Below are positions 63,084 to 64,000 of a stretch of DNA of 64,000 nt, in pieces. The notes under the pieces are model-generated. The model saw nothing but the letters and a program-made list of their open reading frames with translations, was not told where the DNA came from and searched no databases. Origin of the DNA: Virgibacillus indicus (GTDB lineage Bacteria > Bacillota > Bacilli > Bacillales > Amphibacillaceae); NCBI RefSeq assembly GCF_002266285.1, contig NZ_NPMS01000002.1, positions 186,001-250,000 of the forward strand. The letters run 5' to 3'. The translations under genes and the position numbers were made by a program. Positions within the stretch are counted from its first letter, which is position 1; every line of letters starts with the position of its first letter.

Positions 63084-63871
63084 TAAATTTCATCCACTTT
63101 TTTGTGTACCTTCTTTTTAAGCTTAAATCCCAGTCTATTAACATATTCCTCATTTTTCACCAGTAATTTATATGCTTCCAGTACCATTGTAGTACGAAAT
63201 AAAATATAAGCACCAACAGCAATAAAAACCGTAAATACAGGGAAATATGGAACTAAAACCCCTAAAGCGATATCTTTTCTTTCCAGTAATAAGGCGAGAG
63301 CCCCTGCAATAATAAAACAAATACCGACTCCCATAACGAAAGCATATTTTTTCTTCAGATTTTCATATCTGGTTGTTAATTCCTTAAGATAATTCTCATC
63401 CAGCAGCAGAATTTCTTTTCGCAGTATCTCATATTTAGCTTCTTCTTTCACTCCTGCTGAAACTAGCATTACAATACCCAGCATGGCAATGATAATGATA
63501 AGAAAGGTATAAATTGCAGGATCTTGTTTAAAAACTAAAAACGGCACGAAGCATAAAATTAACAGACTGATTCCTAAAGCAACACGTTTAGCAATCTCCG
63601 GCGCGTGAATCAAATAACCCTCCGCCATCTCTTTGCTTACGTAATAGCCATCTGCCTTTTCACTGTTCATTTCTACACTGTCCTTCAGCAGATAATCCAT
63701 TGAGACCTCAAAGATATTTCCAATCATCAGAAGCTTTTCTGTTTCAGGATACCCTTGCCCATTTTCCCACTTGCTGATTGCCTGCCTGGATGTATTTAAT
63801 TTCTCCGCCAAAGCTTCCTGGGAAAGTCCCTTTTCTTTTCTAATCTTAAAAAGTTTTTCTCCAAATGTCAT
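63083..63871 (-). CDS. XRE-family regulator with membrane domain
   Basis: 262 residues. Cro/C1 HTH at 7-60 (LSQEALAEKLNTSRQAISKWENGQGYPE), then about four hydrophobic helices (94-150 and 172-225). Membrane-anchored HTH proteins of this layout occur throughout Bacilli, often sensing envelope conditions; the target is unknown. ATG at 63871; upstream TTCATAAATATG region has AAAGGAGTTCATAA. Confidence 0.88.
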   Translation of the reverse strand: MTFGEKLFKIRKEKGLSQEALAEKLNTSRQAISKWENGQGYPETEKLLMIGNIFEVSMDYLLKDSVEMNSEKADGYYVSKEMAEGYLIHAPEIAKRVALGISLLILCFVPFLVFKQDPAIYTFLIIIIAMLGIVMLVSAGVKEEAKYEILRKEILLLDENYLKELTTRYENLKKKYAFVMGVGICFIIAGALALLLERKDIALGVLVPYFPVFTVFIAVGAYILFRTTMVLEAYKLLVKNEEYVNRLGFKLKKKVHKKVDEI

Positions 63872-64000
63872 ATTTATGAACTCCTTTGTTATTAATATCT
63901 AAATTGTATTAAAACATTGCTGTGAGTTCTATCGTATGACAAATGCACTTTGTCAACTTACGGTTGCAATTGTGTTTTACTGTTAGAAAAATATATAATT

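Overview
The window is a chromosomal segment of a low-GC, Gram-positive, endospore-forming member of the Bacillaceae, most like the Virgibacillus/Oceanobacillus/Lentibacillus group. This is inferred from an S-box (SAM-I) riboswitch, Spo0E-like and SinI-like small proteins, PrkA, HPr kinase, RlmH, Mqo, strong AGGAGG ribosome sites and AT-rich spacers. The exact species cannot be read from the sequence.

Left core (1-29.9 kb): the 5' part of prkA, a TraB-family membrane protein, a SWIM/SNF2 helicase, a CofE-like protein, a SAM-riboswitch-controlled metNIQ plus M20 amidohydrolase operon, a Nudix hydrolase, a TDT transporter, a stand-alone HPr kinase homologue, a decayed EAL gene, an MDR-type reductase, a divergent sensor kinase/response regulator pair, a SinI-like protein, a frameshifted DUF3231 gene, class I aldolase, a secreted-type beta-propeller lectin-like protein, alkaline phosphatase and malate:quinone oxidoreductase. 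From 30.1 to 35.4 kb come a TnpB-only IS605-group element, a YxjI-like protein, an amino-acid ABC importer and a GNAT enzyme.

Island (35.45-55.2 kb): the most interesting part. Two direct repeats resembling the 3' end of rlmH (35447-35466 and 55199-55218) bound about 19.8 kb that ends in the rlmH stop codon and carries two large serine recombinases, the second CcrB-like. This is the architecture of a staphylococcal cassette chromosome (SCC), here in a Bacillaceae genome. The cargo is defence: a DUF4062 protein, a minimal CBASS operon (CD-NTase plus Cap15-like 2TM/beta-barrel effector), a type I restriction-modification operon with an extra half-size S subunit and a YgjP-type metallopeptidase, an AIPR-like protein, an XRE regulator, and a possible replication initiator. 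A shared dyad (TTGTTA-N11-TAACAA and variants) lies upstream of the hsd, CBASS and DUF4062 transcription units, suggesting one regulon. The CBASS cassette is flanked by two copies of the metallopeptidase 3' end plus leader, suggesting cargo exchange by homologous recombination. The second recombinase reads through the attachment core into antisense rlmH; in the excised circle it would stop four codons past the core.

Right core (55.2-64 kb): rlmH, a Spo0E-like phosphatase, a D-Ala-D-Ala carboxypeptidase, a Lin0512-family protein, an intact DUF3231 protein, and a run of small enzymes (GNAT, Nudix, histidine phosphatase, methyltransferase) before an XRE membrane regulator.

Four intergenic regions hold arrays of about 10-bp units at an almost exact 21-bp period, arranged as direct copies followed by inverted copies around one dyad centre. 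Three use an AGTTGAGAGA unit and one uses an unrelated AAGTCGYGCG unit with the same geometry. I know of no named family that matches.
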